Source: Notospermus geniculatus (taxonomy: Eukaryota > Nemertea > Pilidiophora > Heteronemertea > Lineidae). Taken from it: DNA of 64,000 nucleotides. Below the pieces are notes generated by a model. It made no database searches. It had not been told where the DNA came from and saw only the letters and a program-made list of their open reading frames with translations. The stretch spans positions 1-64,000 of the forward strand of contig NMRB01000863.1 in the NCBI GenBank assembly GCA_002633025.1, read 5' to 3'. Below are positions 33,402-44,400 of the stretch, one piece after another (positions within the stretch are counted from its first letter, which is position 1; every line of letters starts with the position of its first letter). The translations under genes were made by a program, and so were the position numbers.

Positions 33402-34036
33402 TCATATTTCGACACCAGTCACTTCGACCCAGAACACTTTGATAACAGGCAGACTATTCCGTGCACGTGCACGTGACATGTGAGCGATGTCTGATTGGCC
33501 TGTTGGGGTACTTGGAGAGCTGGCATCCTTTATCAAATATTCTTATTCAAAAACTCAGTACAACACAGGCCCTCGAATTATATCTGGTCATATTTCCACA
33601 CCAGTCACTTCGACCCAGAACACTTTGATAACAGGCAGACTATTCCGTGCACGTGCACGTGACATGTGAGCGATGTCTGATTGGCCTGTTGGGGTACTTG
33701 GAGAGCTGGCATCCTTTGTTAAATATTATTATTATTATTTATTTATTTCTCGTATAGAATACAGTGTTTTCAAAGTTAAAAAAGTGTCGTAAAAACGCGT
33801 TACAGGAAGTAAACATATTTACAGTTTACATGTTGTACATTCAGATTTTTAATACCTTCCCCTAAGAGAGACATCCGGAGATGAACAGCGACAAATGACC
33901 TGACTTATAGATTTTTGGACGAGATCGGTGTAAATTAATCGACACATAGATGGGTAATGATGTCATTTATTTCAGCGCTTGAGAGAATACCAATTCTTAT
34001 TCAAAAACTCAGTACAACACAGGCCCTCGAATTATG
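33402..34036. repeat. 186-bp tandem duplication, second unit split by a retroelement tail
   Basis: Units begin TCATATTTC[G/C]ACACCAGTCA at 33402 and 33588. The first continues CATCCTTTATCAAATATTCTTATTCAAAAAC. The second breaks after AAATATT (about 33727), and its remainder (CTTATTCAAAAACTCAGTAC and onward) resumes at about 33995. Each unit includes GTGCACGTGCACGTGACATG. Confidence 0.88.
33727..33992 (-). mobile_element. LINE-like 3' end, minus strand
   Basis: On the minus strand the insert ends in a simple (AAT)n/(AAAT)n tail (33722-33750 on plus) preceded by GTATTCTATACGAGAAATAA, as expected for a 5'-truncated non-LTR retroelement. No coding part remains. Confidence 0.55.
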
Positions 34037-34448
34037 AAATATGAAAATCATACATGTATGTTAATTGCATTCAAGCGTACCGGTAAGTAATTGACTAAGC
34101 GATGCTGATTATTGGAGAATAGTACCGTTGCAACCATCAAAGCAACCCTAACAAATAGGGGCAGAATTTTTTTTACTCGTTCGGCTGAAGCGCATTTTCT
34201 TTTTCAACGGAGTCAGTTTACCAAACATTTTCTGTCGCGCAGGACGACTATTCGCAAATAACAACGAGGTGACGCCACATTACACTCACAGTTCAGTCTC
34301 TTCTGGAGTTGATCTGCCATTGCAGGTGACCCAGCACTATGGTTACATGATGCAAACAGGGCCGTAGCTAGTTTGTTTCACGGCGGGGGGGGGGGGNCCC
34401 CTGCAGGATATTTTATTCCGTCTTGGTGGTTTTTCTCTGTCTGTTTTT

Positions 34449-34621
34449 GAGACATGGACTGAGGCAGCCTGTCCTCTCTACTCATTTATCTCTATCGTCA
34501 TCCCGTCATCTTCTCATTGGATGGTCGTGCTAGTGACTGTCGAAAGATGGATATCTGTTAAATACCCTTTGAAGGCCATGGTCCTCTGTACTAGAAAACG
34601 GACATATCTTGCTATCATGAG
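34449..34621 (+). pseudogene. Partial second copy of the GPCR, TM3-TM4 region
   Basis: 57 codons stay in frame: ETWTEAACPLYSFISIVIPS, SSHWMVVLVTVERWISVKYP, LKAMVLCTRKRTYLAIMS. They match the intact receptor about 1.8-2.3 kb upstream with conservative changes (ERW kept; T to K after ERWISV). TM1-2 and everything after TM4 are missing. It could be a duplicated pseudogene or one exon of a broken paralogue. Confidence 0.85.
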
Positions 34622-34747
34622 TGCTCCCCCTCCCAGCTACGGGCCTGGCAAAACGCTAAGTCAGTGGTATTGAAATTTTGAAAATATCACGCAACTTTCA
34701 CATTGTTGGGAGCTCCTGAAAAATATTTCTAATCTAGGCTAACAGAA

Positions 34748-35323
34748 ATCATAAAATGCGAGGTACACTGGCAACTTTTCGTTTTATGTGGTGGGCAGAG
34801 AAGGTTCTACCACATCGACGGATAGTTGTTGGCGAACCGAGCAGGAAATCGAAGATGAAAAAAGACGTTACAGATGACACACCATGCAACGTCTTTGCAA
34901 GCAAAATCTTACCAACCAATCTGGGTGTGGGCTTCTTTTTCTGGCATCCACAGAAAAACAACAGTTCACCATTCATTCATCAGTTTTCGAAGAAGGAACA
35001 TACTACCATGGATAACATTATACATGTAGTTCGGTCCATAAGCCTAAATAATCATAAAATGCGAGGTACACTGGCAACTTTTCGTTTTATGTGGTGGGCA
35101 GAGAAGGTTCTACCACATCGACGGATAGTTGTTGGCGAACCGGGCAGGAAATCGAAGCTGAAAAAAGACGTTACAGACGACACACCATGCAACATCTTTG
35201 CAAGCAAAATCTTACCAACCAATCTGGGTGTAGGCTTCTTTTTCTGGCATCCACAGAAAAACAACAGGTGACCATTCATTCATCAGTTTTCGAAGAAGCA
35301 ACATACTACCATGGATAACATTA
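34748..35323 (+). repeat. 303-bp tandem duplication with an ORF open across both units
   Basis: Units start ATCATAAAATGCGAGGTACA at 34748 and 35051. Because 303 is a multiple of three, an ATG at 34756 reads through both units for 171 codons (MRGTLATFRFMWWAEKVLPH in each, then GVGFFFWHPQKN). Substitutions between units are few. The protein has no recognised domain, and the antisense strand is also open, so coding potential is uncertain. Confidence 0.85.
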
Positions 35324-35454
35324 TGCCCACCCTTAATTTCGCCGACGAGTGTTTTTCCAGTCACTGAATTTTAGCTCCTACGGCGACAGGTTCCGGCGGG
35401 ATCCAAAAGAGCTGGTAGTTTGGCGCCACTCGCACTTTCAGCATAGCACAAGCA

Positions 35455-36475
35455 TAAATCCCCGTGCTTTCCCCGGGGATTTTATTAGCCCCAGCGAACT
35501 CGAAGGGGCAACGCCGGGGCTATTTAGACACGTGGATTTTATGTAGTGTAACCGCGGAATCCCCGTGTTTATTTGTAGTTCCAAGCACCCGGCGACAGAT
35601 GGCGATGCAAATCGAAGAGTCATGCGCATGCGTATTGGATATTTCATGCCTCCACTAGCAACTCATTGTGTCCCACAGGCCTGCGCAAAACTGCTTTGCG
35701 GTGAGACTTGCTTGTGCACAGACCTGTGTCCGCACGAGCCGCATCACGCCAAAATCGGCTAGTTTCTAAATACGCCAGCCACATCACAACTTGAACTGGG
35801 TGATCACGTGATCTACTCCGCCACAAATGTAGATCCTAGGAAAATAGTGATATGAGGCTTATTTCGTGCAGACTTTGCAAATAATTGCCGATTTTTCATT
35901 TCTGATGAGAAATTGCCATAGACATGATATTGTTGAGAAGAAAAGGATGATATTTGGATTATGAACCCGGCAGCTATTCACTGTGTGGCAGAGTCGGAGA
36001 GTAGACTGTGAGTGGAGGAGGCCAAGTGTGTGACGACGCACCAACGCAGCTGTCAGTGGCTAGTATGACATGTACAGCATATCTGGGCCTATGTATGTCA
36101 TAATCATGACGGATAATGTGATACCCACACACGGAGACATCCTTGGTAGGCCTGTCTCATGAGATTCTGATATTTTTACACTCGAAGCGAGGAATCGCCC
36201 GCCATCTCAAAAATGCAACAAGTAGTCCAAAATCTCCCATGATGCCTTGCGCGTGCGGTGACAGGTTAGCGCGAGGCAGGAGCGCTGCCTGTCGTGACAA
36301 TGCTAGCCACTCGATGACGGAGAGTTACCTACATGCAGTGCTCCTATCGCCGGGATACGGAACTTATTACCAATCGCACTTTTAGTAGTGTAACCACTCG
36401 CCGTGTTCTTTCTAGTTCGGAAAACCCCGTGTCTCAAAAAGCAGGGGGATTTTGGATTGGTGTAACCAGGGCTAA
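35455..36475. repeat. Non-autonomous element, 'CCCCGGGGATTT' family, split copy
   Basis: The 5' half (35455-35664) and 3' half (36303-36475) follow the order of the intact copy at 29778-30246. They are separated by a 638-bp insertion flanked by CTAGCAACTC (35655-35664) and CTAGCCACTC (36303-36312). Confidence 0.75.
35665..36302. mobile_element. 638-bp insertion in the preceding element, about 10-bp target duplication
   Basis: It is defined by comparison with the uninterrupted copy (…GCCTCCAGAAGCCACTCGATG at 30040). The flanking CTAGC[A/C]ACTC differs at one base. No clear TIR or gene was found; class unknown. Confidence 0.55.
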
Positions 36476-36487
36476 TGTGCGCCTACC

Positions 36488-36747
36488 TTAAAGCCTCACT
36501 ATATTGAATTTTACTATATTTTCAAAGTGTTAGGAGAGTGCAGGTATAGGTCTCATAGCCTCTTGAAGGTCCCAAAAATACTTGCCTGATACGTACTTCA
36601 AAAATTTAAGCGCTAGTTTTCAGCACACATTGAAAAAACACTGCAGGCAGAACCCTAATGTATTCAGATAGACCATAGTACATTTTACACTACGCTAACG
36701 TCGGAGGACGTAAGCACTTTCTGAATTCAATGCAGTGAGGCTTTAAG
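36488..36747. repeat. MITE, 260 bp
   Basis: CTTAAAGCCTCACTATATTGAATT is paired with AATTCAATGCAGTGAGGCTTTAAG. Confidence 0.75.
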
Positions 36748-37584
36748 AATGATGAAGAAGGAGACGGTTGCTTGTTGGGCCATGTCGATTTAGAGGAATC
36801 CGAGGTAGAGCTTGTATTTGAAGCAGCATAGCCCTGTCAGAAGGATGGATAGCGTCCTCTGCCATTCCAGTCATTAACCAAACAAGGATAAGTTCAATAT
36901 CGCTAATTTCGACTTGATGCCTGCAAGGAGATTGGGCCAGAGGCGGATATATATTTTTCACAATGTGATCTGATCAATTACTTGGCGAGCACATCCTAGC
37001 TAATTTATGTCAATCACGTTTTTCCACAATAGTAATTTCCACAACGCAACAGGCCCCTAATTCACAGCAGAAATTTCATCTGCAGGTTTTCGATTTCCCG
37101 GTGTAGGCCTACGGTTGTTGACTTACTGTATTTTTTTGCATATTGTTATGCTTCATGTATATATTAGTTTGTGTTTCAATTACAAAGTGGGAAGCTATCC
37201 ATTCGACGAGAGCCGAATAGGCTAATCAACGGACTTGTAAAACTAGGTGATGGACGCTAATTTCATGCGGAGTTAAAATATTCAAAAATGTGTTACAACG
37301 GAAAGAGTCAGATCATATTAAAGGAATTGGGACCATAATACCATGACTACAGCGACTGAATAACGAACTGAACTTTCCGCGAACATCAGAATAATGGACG
37401 AGACAACCTTAAAAGCCAAGGTAGATAAGTGCACACTGACGCTCCTGTTAAATATACCACACCTTCGCCCTCCTTACGTCCGTGGAAGAGTTGTTGTGTG
37501 CGTTGATGGTAGGGCGACCACGACAATGGCATTTACTTATAGACTTACATGTAGATGTAGGCCCATACCTTACCTGTAGAACAC

Positions 37585-38897
37585 CCTACCGTGATCGGTT
37601 ACTTATAAAACCCGGAATGAAATGATCGAAATGGCCGAAATGATCGAAACGGCCGAAATCATCGAAATGGATGAAATGACTTTACTTAAAAAATCATAGG
37701 CCACCTTAGTGTAAACTGAGTGCTTTTTGTCTGTAGTAGATATACAGGTAGCGCAGGTTTGGCATGGGCCTACATCATGACATGCAACAATGCAACAATA
37801 GCCATGATACGATCATGCATAATAAAATCAGGGCACGGCAAGAGAACCGTTAGGAGAACTGTTAATGGCATTGGGCCGTTTCATTTTAACTCAGCCAGTC
37901 ACCTTTAATTTTGGCAGGAGTTGTTTAAATGTAGGCCTACATCATGACTATTTTTATACGGGGGTATACCGGTGGCTCATACTCAAACANNNNNNNNNNN
38001 NNNNNNNNNNNNNNNNNNNNNNNNNNNNNNNNNNNNNNNNNNNNNNNNNNNNNNNNNNNNNNNNNNNNNNNNNNNNNNNNNNNNNNNNNNNNNNNNNNNN
38101 NNNNNNNNNNNNNNNNNNNNNNNNNNNNNNNNNNNNNNNNNNNNNNNNNNNNNNNNNNNNNNNNNNNNNNNNNNNNNNNNNNNNNNNNNNNNNNNNNNNN
38201 NNNNNNNNNNNNNNNNNNNNNNNNNNNNNNTGAAGAATAGGGGGGAAAAAGCAAATTAACAATATAAAAATTCACTTATTTTCATATTTTACATTTCAAA
38301 AAACCGAAATTAATACAATCTACCCTGCAGCCCCAAAAGTAAATGTGCACTGAAATTGGATTCCCCGCATGTTACGAAAGGGAATGTGGAATTGTATTGC
38401 ATGCTTGGTTGTTCCACAGGACCATGTTGACATGATCGGAGCATTCTAGTGGAAGAAAGGTAATTTATGGCTATTAAGCCATAAAGTCAGCCTCATCACT
38501 GAGGTATAGTCATGATGTACATTTTTAAAAAAACTCCCGCCAAAATTAAAGGTGGCCACACGTATGCGAAGGCTGGAGCCAGTGTACCGCGTGGTAAGAT
38601 ACTGCAGCGCCATGCGTGGCAACTGGCTGAGTTAAAATGAAACGGCCAAATGCCATTAACAATTTTCCTAACGGTAATTTTTATCTTGACTCCTGATTTT
38701 ATGCATGTTGCTATCATGGCTATTGTTGCTACCGGTAGATATACTACAGACTTAAAGCATTCAGTTTACTTGAAAAATCGTAATAGGCCACATAAGTGTA
38801 AAGTCATTTTATCTATTTCGATCATTTCGACCGTTTCGATCATTTCGGCCATTTCGATCATTTCGGCCATTTCATTTCGGGTTTTATAAGTAACCTA
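37585..38897. repeat. Large inverted repeat spanning an N gap
   Basis: The left arm (37590-37935: CGTGATCGGTTACTTATAAA, ACCCGG, a GATCGAAATGGCC microsatellite, AAATCATAGGCCAC) returns inverted on the right (38530-38895: ATTTCGATCATTTCGGCCAT runs, GGTTTTATAAGTAACC, TACCGTGATC). Arms are about 350 bp with some divergence. The 241-N gap (37990-38230) sits in the loop, as often happens where a palindrome defeats sequencing. Confidence 0.85.
37990..38230. other. Assembly gap (241 N)
   Basis: All N, inside the loop of the inverted repeat at 37585-38897. Confidence 0.99.
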
Positions 38898-38924
38898 CCG
38901 TGATCCTAGTGACATACACTTTCT

Positions 38925-39155
38925 GGTGGTTGCGTGGTCTAACACGCTTGACATTCAGTCGGGGTCGGTGCGTGGGTTCGATCCCCGCCAGGACAGGTAG
39001 GCCTACATGTATGAGAAAAGCAGTGCGCGAATTAGGGTACCGTATGTTGGATGAGACTGAAAGCAGTGGTACCTTGTGCCTGAGTGTATGCCAGGGCAAT
39101 TAAAAGACCCAACACACGCGGACAGTAGCCTGTCGTGGATTCCACACCGCATGTA
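38925..39155 (+). repeat. tRNA-derived SINE, family B relative
   Basis: The head (GGTGGTTGCGTGGTCTAACAC, B box GGGTTCGATCCCC) is followed by GTACCTTGTGCCTGAGTGTATG and GGGCAATTAAAAGACCC, close to the bodies of 9740-10021 and the minus-strand copy at 56620-56882. It starts about 28 bp after the large inverted repeat. Confidence 0.8.
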
Positions 39156-39206
39156 GGCCTATTATAAGCTTCAGATCCAAAAACCTTATGAAGCTTCAAA
39201 TTATCT

Positions 39207-39238
39207 GTCTGTCTGTCGGTGTGTCTGTCTGTCTGTCA
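39207..39238. repeat. (TGTC)n microsatellite
   Basis: CTGTCTGTCTGTCGGTGTGTCTGTCTGTCTGTC, a short interrupted tetranucleotide array. Confidence 0.8.
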
Positions 39239-39734
39239 TGATACACCCGGGCGTTAGGAGGAACGAAGTCCAGTATGTATCCAGTCCGTAGCGATGGGTA
39301 GCGCTGCGCCGGAGGATGGCGTGCTGTGGATTTAAATAACAATACGCTGGGCCCCGTTAGATAGGAATGTTTTGCACCCTTCCACTTTGAACGGGCATAT
39401 AGGTTGACCTGCGTGCTAATTATTAAGGCGGGGGGCTACCTATGCCGACTTTATTGACGGTCTTTGAAAACAAGCGTCCTAACATATTCATGACAAAAAG
39501 TAACTAATTGATGTCAACGAAATGTTTTAGCTACAACCTTTATGCTCCCGTTNTCATCTTTGCGGCCATGGAGTTGATCAACGAATAGCCCTCCGCAAAA
39601 ATTACGTCAGTATGGTCCGAGTTTGCACCAAACGGCCTAGAGTACCATATGAGGAATAAATTAACCAAATTGATTTGAAATTCGCAACAAAAGAAGATTA
39701 AATCGAACTTCGCGGAGCGGTTTTTTATTCAGTT

Positions 39735-39836
39735 TACGGTACCGTAAGTTGGTTACGGTATGGAAAGTTTGCGAATACAAATTGATAGATATTTACGGTA
39801 CCGTAAAATAGTACTTTACGGTACCGTAACTAAAAA
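39735..39836. repeat. Cluster of TTACGGTACCGTAA palindromes
   Basis: TTTACGGTACCGTAA occurs three times within 100 bp (near 39736, 39792 and 39817), with a half copy (GGTTACGGTATGG) between. Each is a 14-bp perfect palindrome. Confidence 0.75.
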
Positions 39837-40188
39837 AATATACGAATTTTTGTGAATAAGGTCCCAGGCCATTATGAGCTCAATAGTCCCTATTACAGGG
39901 TATGGTATTTCATTCAAAAATGGAATGCGGGCACTGGCCCAGTTGTGGCCTGACACCATGCCTATTTCAAGTTCAAAAACTGTCATGAATCAATGAACCT
40001 TTTACCTGTGAATGCATGAGTGCCAATCAGTCAATCTTACTTTGCCCACAAGTGACCACAAATAAAATAGGGCTACCACAGTATTTACCTAATAGGGCAG
40101 TTGTCATTCATTGCATCATCCAAAATAGGCTTGATAAAAGTTTGAAAAGGACACTCGGTCTCTTGGAAGGCCAAAGCCTATTTATGAC

Positions 40189-40366
40189 TAATGCCCGTTG
40201 TACACGGTAGGATTTTTTTGTACTAAAAATTATAAATGAGGCTCATGAAGGGTGATTGCGGTCATAGGCTACTGATTGCCTTGCTGAAAGGCATTGTGAA
40301 CACCCATTTAAGCCCCATTTATAATTTTTAGTACAAGAAAATCCTACAGTGTACAACGGGCATTAT
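40189..40366. repeat. MITE, 178 bp
   Basis: TAATGCCCGTTGTACACGGT pairs with ACAGTGTACAACGGGCATTA. The inner arm TTTTTGTACTAAAAATTATA returns as TATAATTTTTAGTACAAGAA. Confidence 0.88.
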
Positions 40367-40506
40367 TCTACCCTGACCTACTTGTTATCAGGTTATTACT
40401 GGGTTTGAAATGGACATCATACAACCTGGTCTCCAGACCAAAATTGGGCTTTCCATGTTGCGCTTTTTTTGGCCCACCCTGTAGATGTCATAGCGTTCGA
40501 ACTTGA

Positions 40507-40741
40507 TAAAGTCTGGCAACATCTATCTTCGACCTAATGGAATGCGGAAGTCATGTAATGTGACAGAGCTTTGCGGTTTTTAATCATGCCTGTCGATCAC
40601 TTCTGGTCATTCCCCGATTGTTCGCGTTGTCCACCGGTCATTCAATAGCCGCGTGTGATTAAAGGTCCGTGGAAAATCCAACGATCAATTTCCTAGCTTC
40701 CGCATTCCATTAGGTCAAAGATAGATGTTGCCAGACTTTAC
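40507..40741. repeat. MITE, 235 bp
   Basis: TAAAGTCTGGCAACATCTAT and CCTAATGGAATGCGGAA return inverted as TTCCGCATTCCATTAGG and ATAGATGTTGCCAGACTTTA. It is followed by short CGTTATAACCAGAT repeats to about 40905. Confidence 0.88.
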
Positions 40742-41099
40742 CATCGCGTTATAACCAGACAGCGATCAGGTTCGAACCTGATAACTTTCGCGTTGTCGAA
40801 TTGCGCGTATAACCAGATCAGCAGTATCGCGTTATAACCAGATGACTATCTTGTTTTAACCAGATAATTATCTTGTTTTAACACGATGACTAGCGCGTTT
40901 AACGAGATAATATCAAAAGTTAAATTATTATTTTTTCAAAAAAAATCATTATTGAATTGATATAGTATCCAATATTACTTAAAACAAACATCGCAAACAA
41001 ATATGCATTCCAACAATGTAAAAGAGTGTATATTTGCAACAGGGATGCCAGCGCCGTCTGATCGCTACGGTGGCTGATAAAGGTCATCATATTTTTATT

Positions 41100-41215
41100 T
41101 TTCGTAAGTCGGGCGTCCGACTTATAACTCAGGCGCCCGACTTACGAAAGACCATTATTTATTTACGAAGGGCATCATATATTTTTTTTTCATAAGTCGG
41201 GCGCTCGAGTTATGA
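41100..41215. repeat. Hairpins around GTCGGGCGYCCGAC
   Basis: TTCGTAAGTCGGGCG and CGCCCGACTTACGAA form a hairpin at 41101-41149. A second TCATAAGTCGGGCGC…TTATGA copy follows at about 41191-41213. Confidence 0.7.
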
Positions 41216-41483
41216 AATATATAAATAATGGTTAGATCTATGCCATAATTCTTTTGTTGCTTGGCGAGTGGACTGAATGAGGACCCTAGCTCACTGCCTC
41301 AATAGGTGTCACCAGTGGTTAAATCTATTGAAATGAAACTGGCAACTCGGTCCTGATCAACTTCCCACACAAAAGCCGTCCATTGTATAGGACCGAGTTT
41401 CGGTGTGCTGCCCTCTATCGTAGCTAGGATGCCCATTGGTTGACATAAACAGAGTGAGTCAATTAGTTTCTGTCATTTTCCAG

Positions 41484-44400
41484 GTTCCACCTTCAGGGAG
41501 TAAATGAAGACACTGACAGCTACTAATAGATGAACCAGATTATCAAGGGATTAGGAGTTCCATATTGATACCAGGGCTTTGGGTACAGTGAGGAGAAGAT
41601 ATGGAACGAGACTTAGCCATGGATGAGAACCTGCTCAAAGAACAGGTTGGATCTGTTACCAAAACTGACATCCTGAAACCTTCGCCATCGTCTTTCACCA
41701 TGGATGAGAAACTGCCCAAAGAAGAGGGGGAGAGGAGTCTGAACTTTTTGCTGAGTGTGAAGAAAGAAATCGAACCAAAGTCTTTATTTTCTACGGATGA
41801 GACTCTCATAAAATGGTCTGGGATTATTGCAGAACCTGTCATCATTAAAAAACCATCAATGAGGAAATGCATCATAGAGGAAGACATTCTTTCAACACCA
41901 TCAGATTTCTTTGAGTATGACCTCACCCCTATTCTTGAGGCAGCAACATGTGGATCTTGGGACAGAGTGAAAGAGCTGTGTATGAAGGAACCAGGATGTG
42001 TCAATGTCACACACCATACAGGAAGAACAGTTATGCACTTCGCTGCAGAATCCTGCCGCCCGGATGTAGTGGATAGGTTGTTAAAGGCTGGTGCAGATGT
42101 CAATGCAAAGGATGATGAAGGAACAAGTGTTATGCACTATGCAGCACGAAACCAAAATGGTCGCGATATAGTGGATATGTTGTTAAAGGCTGGTGCAAAT
42201 GTCAATGCAAAGGATAATAAAGGAGACAGTGTTATGCACTATGTCGTACAAAACCGCAAACGGTGTACAGAAATACTGGAACTGTTGATAAAGGCTGGTG
42301 GAGATGTCAATGCGAAAGATGGCAAAGGAACAAGTGTTATGCACTATGCAGCACGAAACCAAAATGGTCGCGATATAGTGGATATGTTGTTAAAGGCTGG
42401 TGCAAATGTCAATGCAAAGGATAATAAAGGAGACAGTGTTATGCACTATGTCGTACAAAACGGCAAATGGTGTACAGAAATACTGGAACTGTTGATAAAG
42501 GCTGGTGGAGATGTCAATGCGAAAGATGGCAAAGGAACAAGTGTTATGCACTATGCCGCACAAACCAGCCACTGGTGGTGTCCTCCCAAAATAATGGACC
42601 TGTTGATAAAGGCTGGTGAAGACGTCAATACCAAGGACGACAAAGGGGCAAGTGTTATGCACTATGCTGTACAAAACATGTACTGTCGTTCCGAAATACT
42701 GGATCTGTTGATAAAGGCTGGTGGAGATGTCAATGACAAAGATGACGAAGGAGCAAGTGTTATGCACTATGCTGTACAAAACATAAACTGTCATCCCGAA
42801 ATACTGGATCTGTTGATAAAGGCTGGTGGAGATGTCAATGCCAAGGACGACAAAGGAGCAAGTGTTATGCACTATGCTGTACAAAACAGAATCTGTCGTT
42901 CCGAAATACTGGATCTGTTGATAAAGGCTGGTGGAGATGTCAATGCCAAGGACGACAAAGGAGCTAGTGTTATGCACTATGCCGCACAAAACAGCAACTG
43001 GCGTCCCGAAACACTGGATCTGTTGATAAAGGCTGGTGGAGATGTCAATGCGAAAGATGGCAAAGGAACAAGTGTTATGCACTATGCCGCACAAACCAGC
43101 CACTGGTGGTGTCCTCCCAAAATAATGGACCTGTTGATAAAGGCTGGTGAAGACGTCAATACCAAGGACGACAAAGGGGCAAGTGTTATGCACTATGCTG
43201 TACAAAACATGTACTGTCGTTCCGAAATACTGGATCTGTTGATAAAGGCTGGTGGAGATGTCAATGACAAAGATGACGAAGGAGCAAGTGTTATGCACTA
43301 TGCTGTACAAAACATAAACTGTCATCCCGAAATACTGGATCTGTTGATAAAGGCTGGTGGAGATGTCAATGCCAAGGACGACAAAGGAGCAAGTGTTATG
43401 CACTATGCTGTACAAAACAGAATCTGTCGTTCCGAAATACTGGATCTGTTGATAAAGGCTGGTGGAGATGTCAATGCCAAGGACGACAAAGGAGCTAGTG
43501 TTATGCACTATGCCGCACAAAACAGCAACTGGCGTCCCGAAACACTGGATCTGTTGATAAAGGCTGGTGGAGATGTCAATACCAAGGACGACAAAGGAGC
43601 TAGTGTTATGCACTATGCCGCACAGAACAGTAACTGGTGTCCCGAAATACTGGATCTGTTGATAAAGGCCGGTGGAGATGTCAATGCCAAGGATGACAAA
43701 GGAGCAAGTGTTATGCACTATGCCACACAAAACAAAAACTGGTGTCCCGAAATACTGGATCTGTTGATAAAGGCCGGTGGTGATGTCAATACCAAGGACG
43801 ACAAAGGAGCTAGTGTTATGCACTATGCCGCACAAAACAGCAACTGGTTTCCCGAAATACTGGATCTGTTGATAAAGGCCGGTGGAAATATTAATGACAA
43901 AGATGACGAAGGATCGAGTTTTATGCATTATGCCGCACAAAGCAGCTACTTGTGTCCCGAAATACTGAATCTGTTGATAAAGGCTGGTGGAAATGTCAAT
44001 GACAAAGATGGCAAAGGAGCGTGTGTTATGCACTATGCAGCACAACAGAGCAACTCGGTTCTGGAAGTATTGGATCTGTTGATAAAGGCTGGTGGCGATG
44101 TCAATGACAAAGATGGCAAAGGAGCCAGTGTTATGCATTATGCCACACGAAACACGTACTTGCTTCCCAAACTAGTGGACCTGTTGATTAAGGCAGGTGG
44201 AGATGTCAATGCCAAGGACGATAAAAGAGTAAGTGTTATGCATTGTGTGACACAAAGAAGCTACTGGTGTCCCAAAATACTGGATCTGTTGATAAAGGCT
44301 GGTGGAGATGTCAATGCCAAGGATGATAAAGGAGCCACTGTTATGCACTATGTCGCACAAACGAGTGACTGTCGTCCCGAAATACTGGATCTGTTCATAA

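Noticed and set aside
37865-38275. Open frames of about 100 codons across 37990-38230
   Set aside because: Gap artefacts made of N.
37620-38880. CRISPR-like array from the repeated GATCGAAATGGCC words
   Set aside because: Units are contiguous, without unique spacers, and mirror each other across the gap; it is a microsatellite in an inverted repeat.
42390-44138. 582-codon open frame on the minus strand within the ankyrin exon
   Set aside because: It is the antisense shadow of a 105-bp periodic array: one stop-free unit repeated gives a long frame. Its translation has the same 35-residue period and no independent features.
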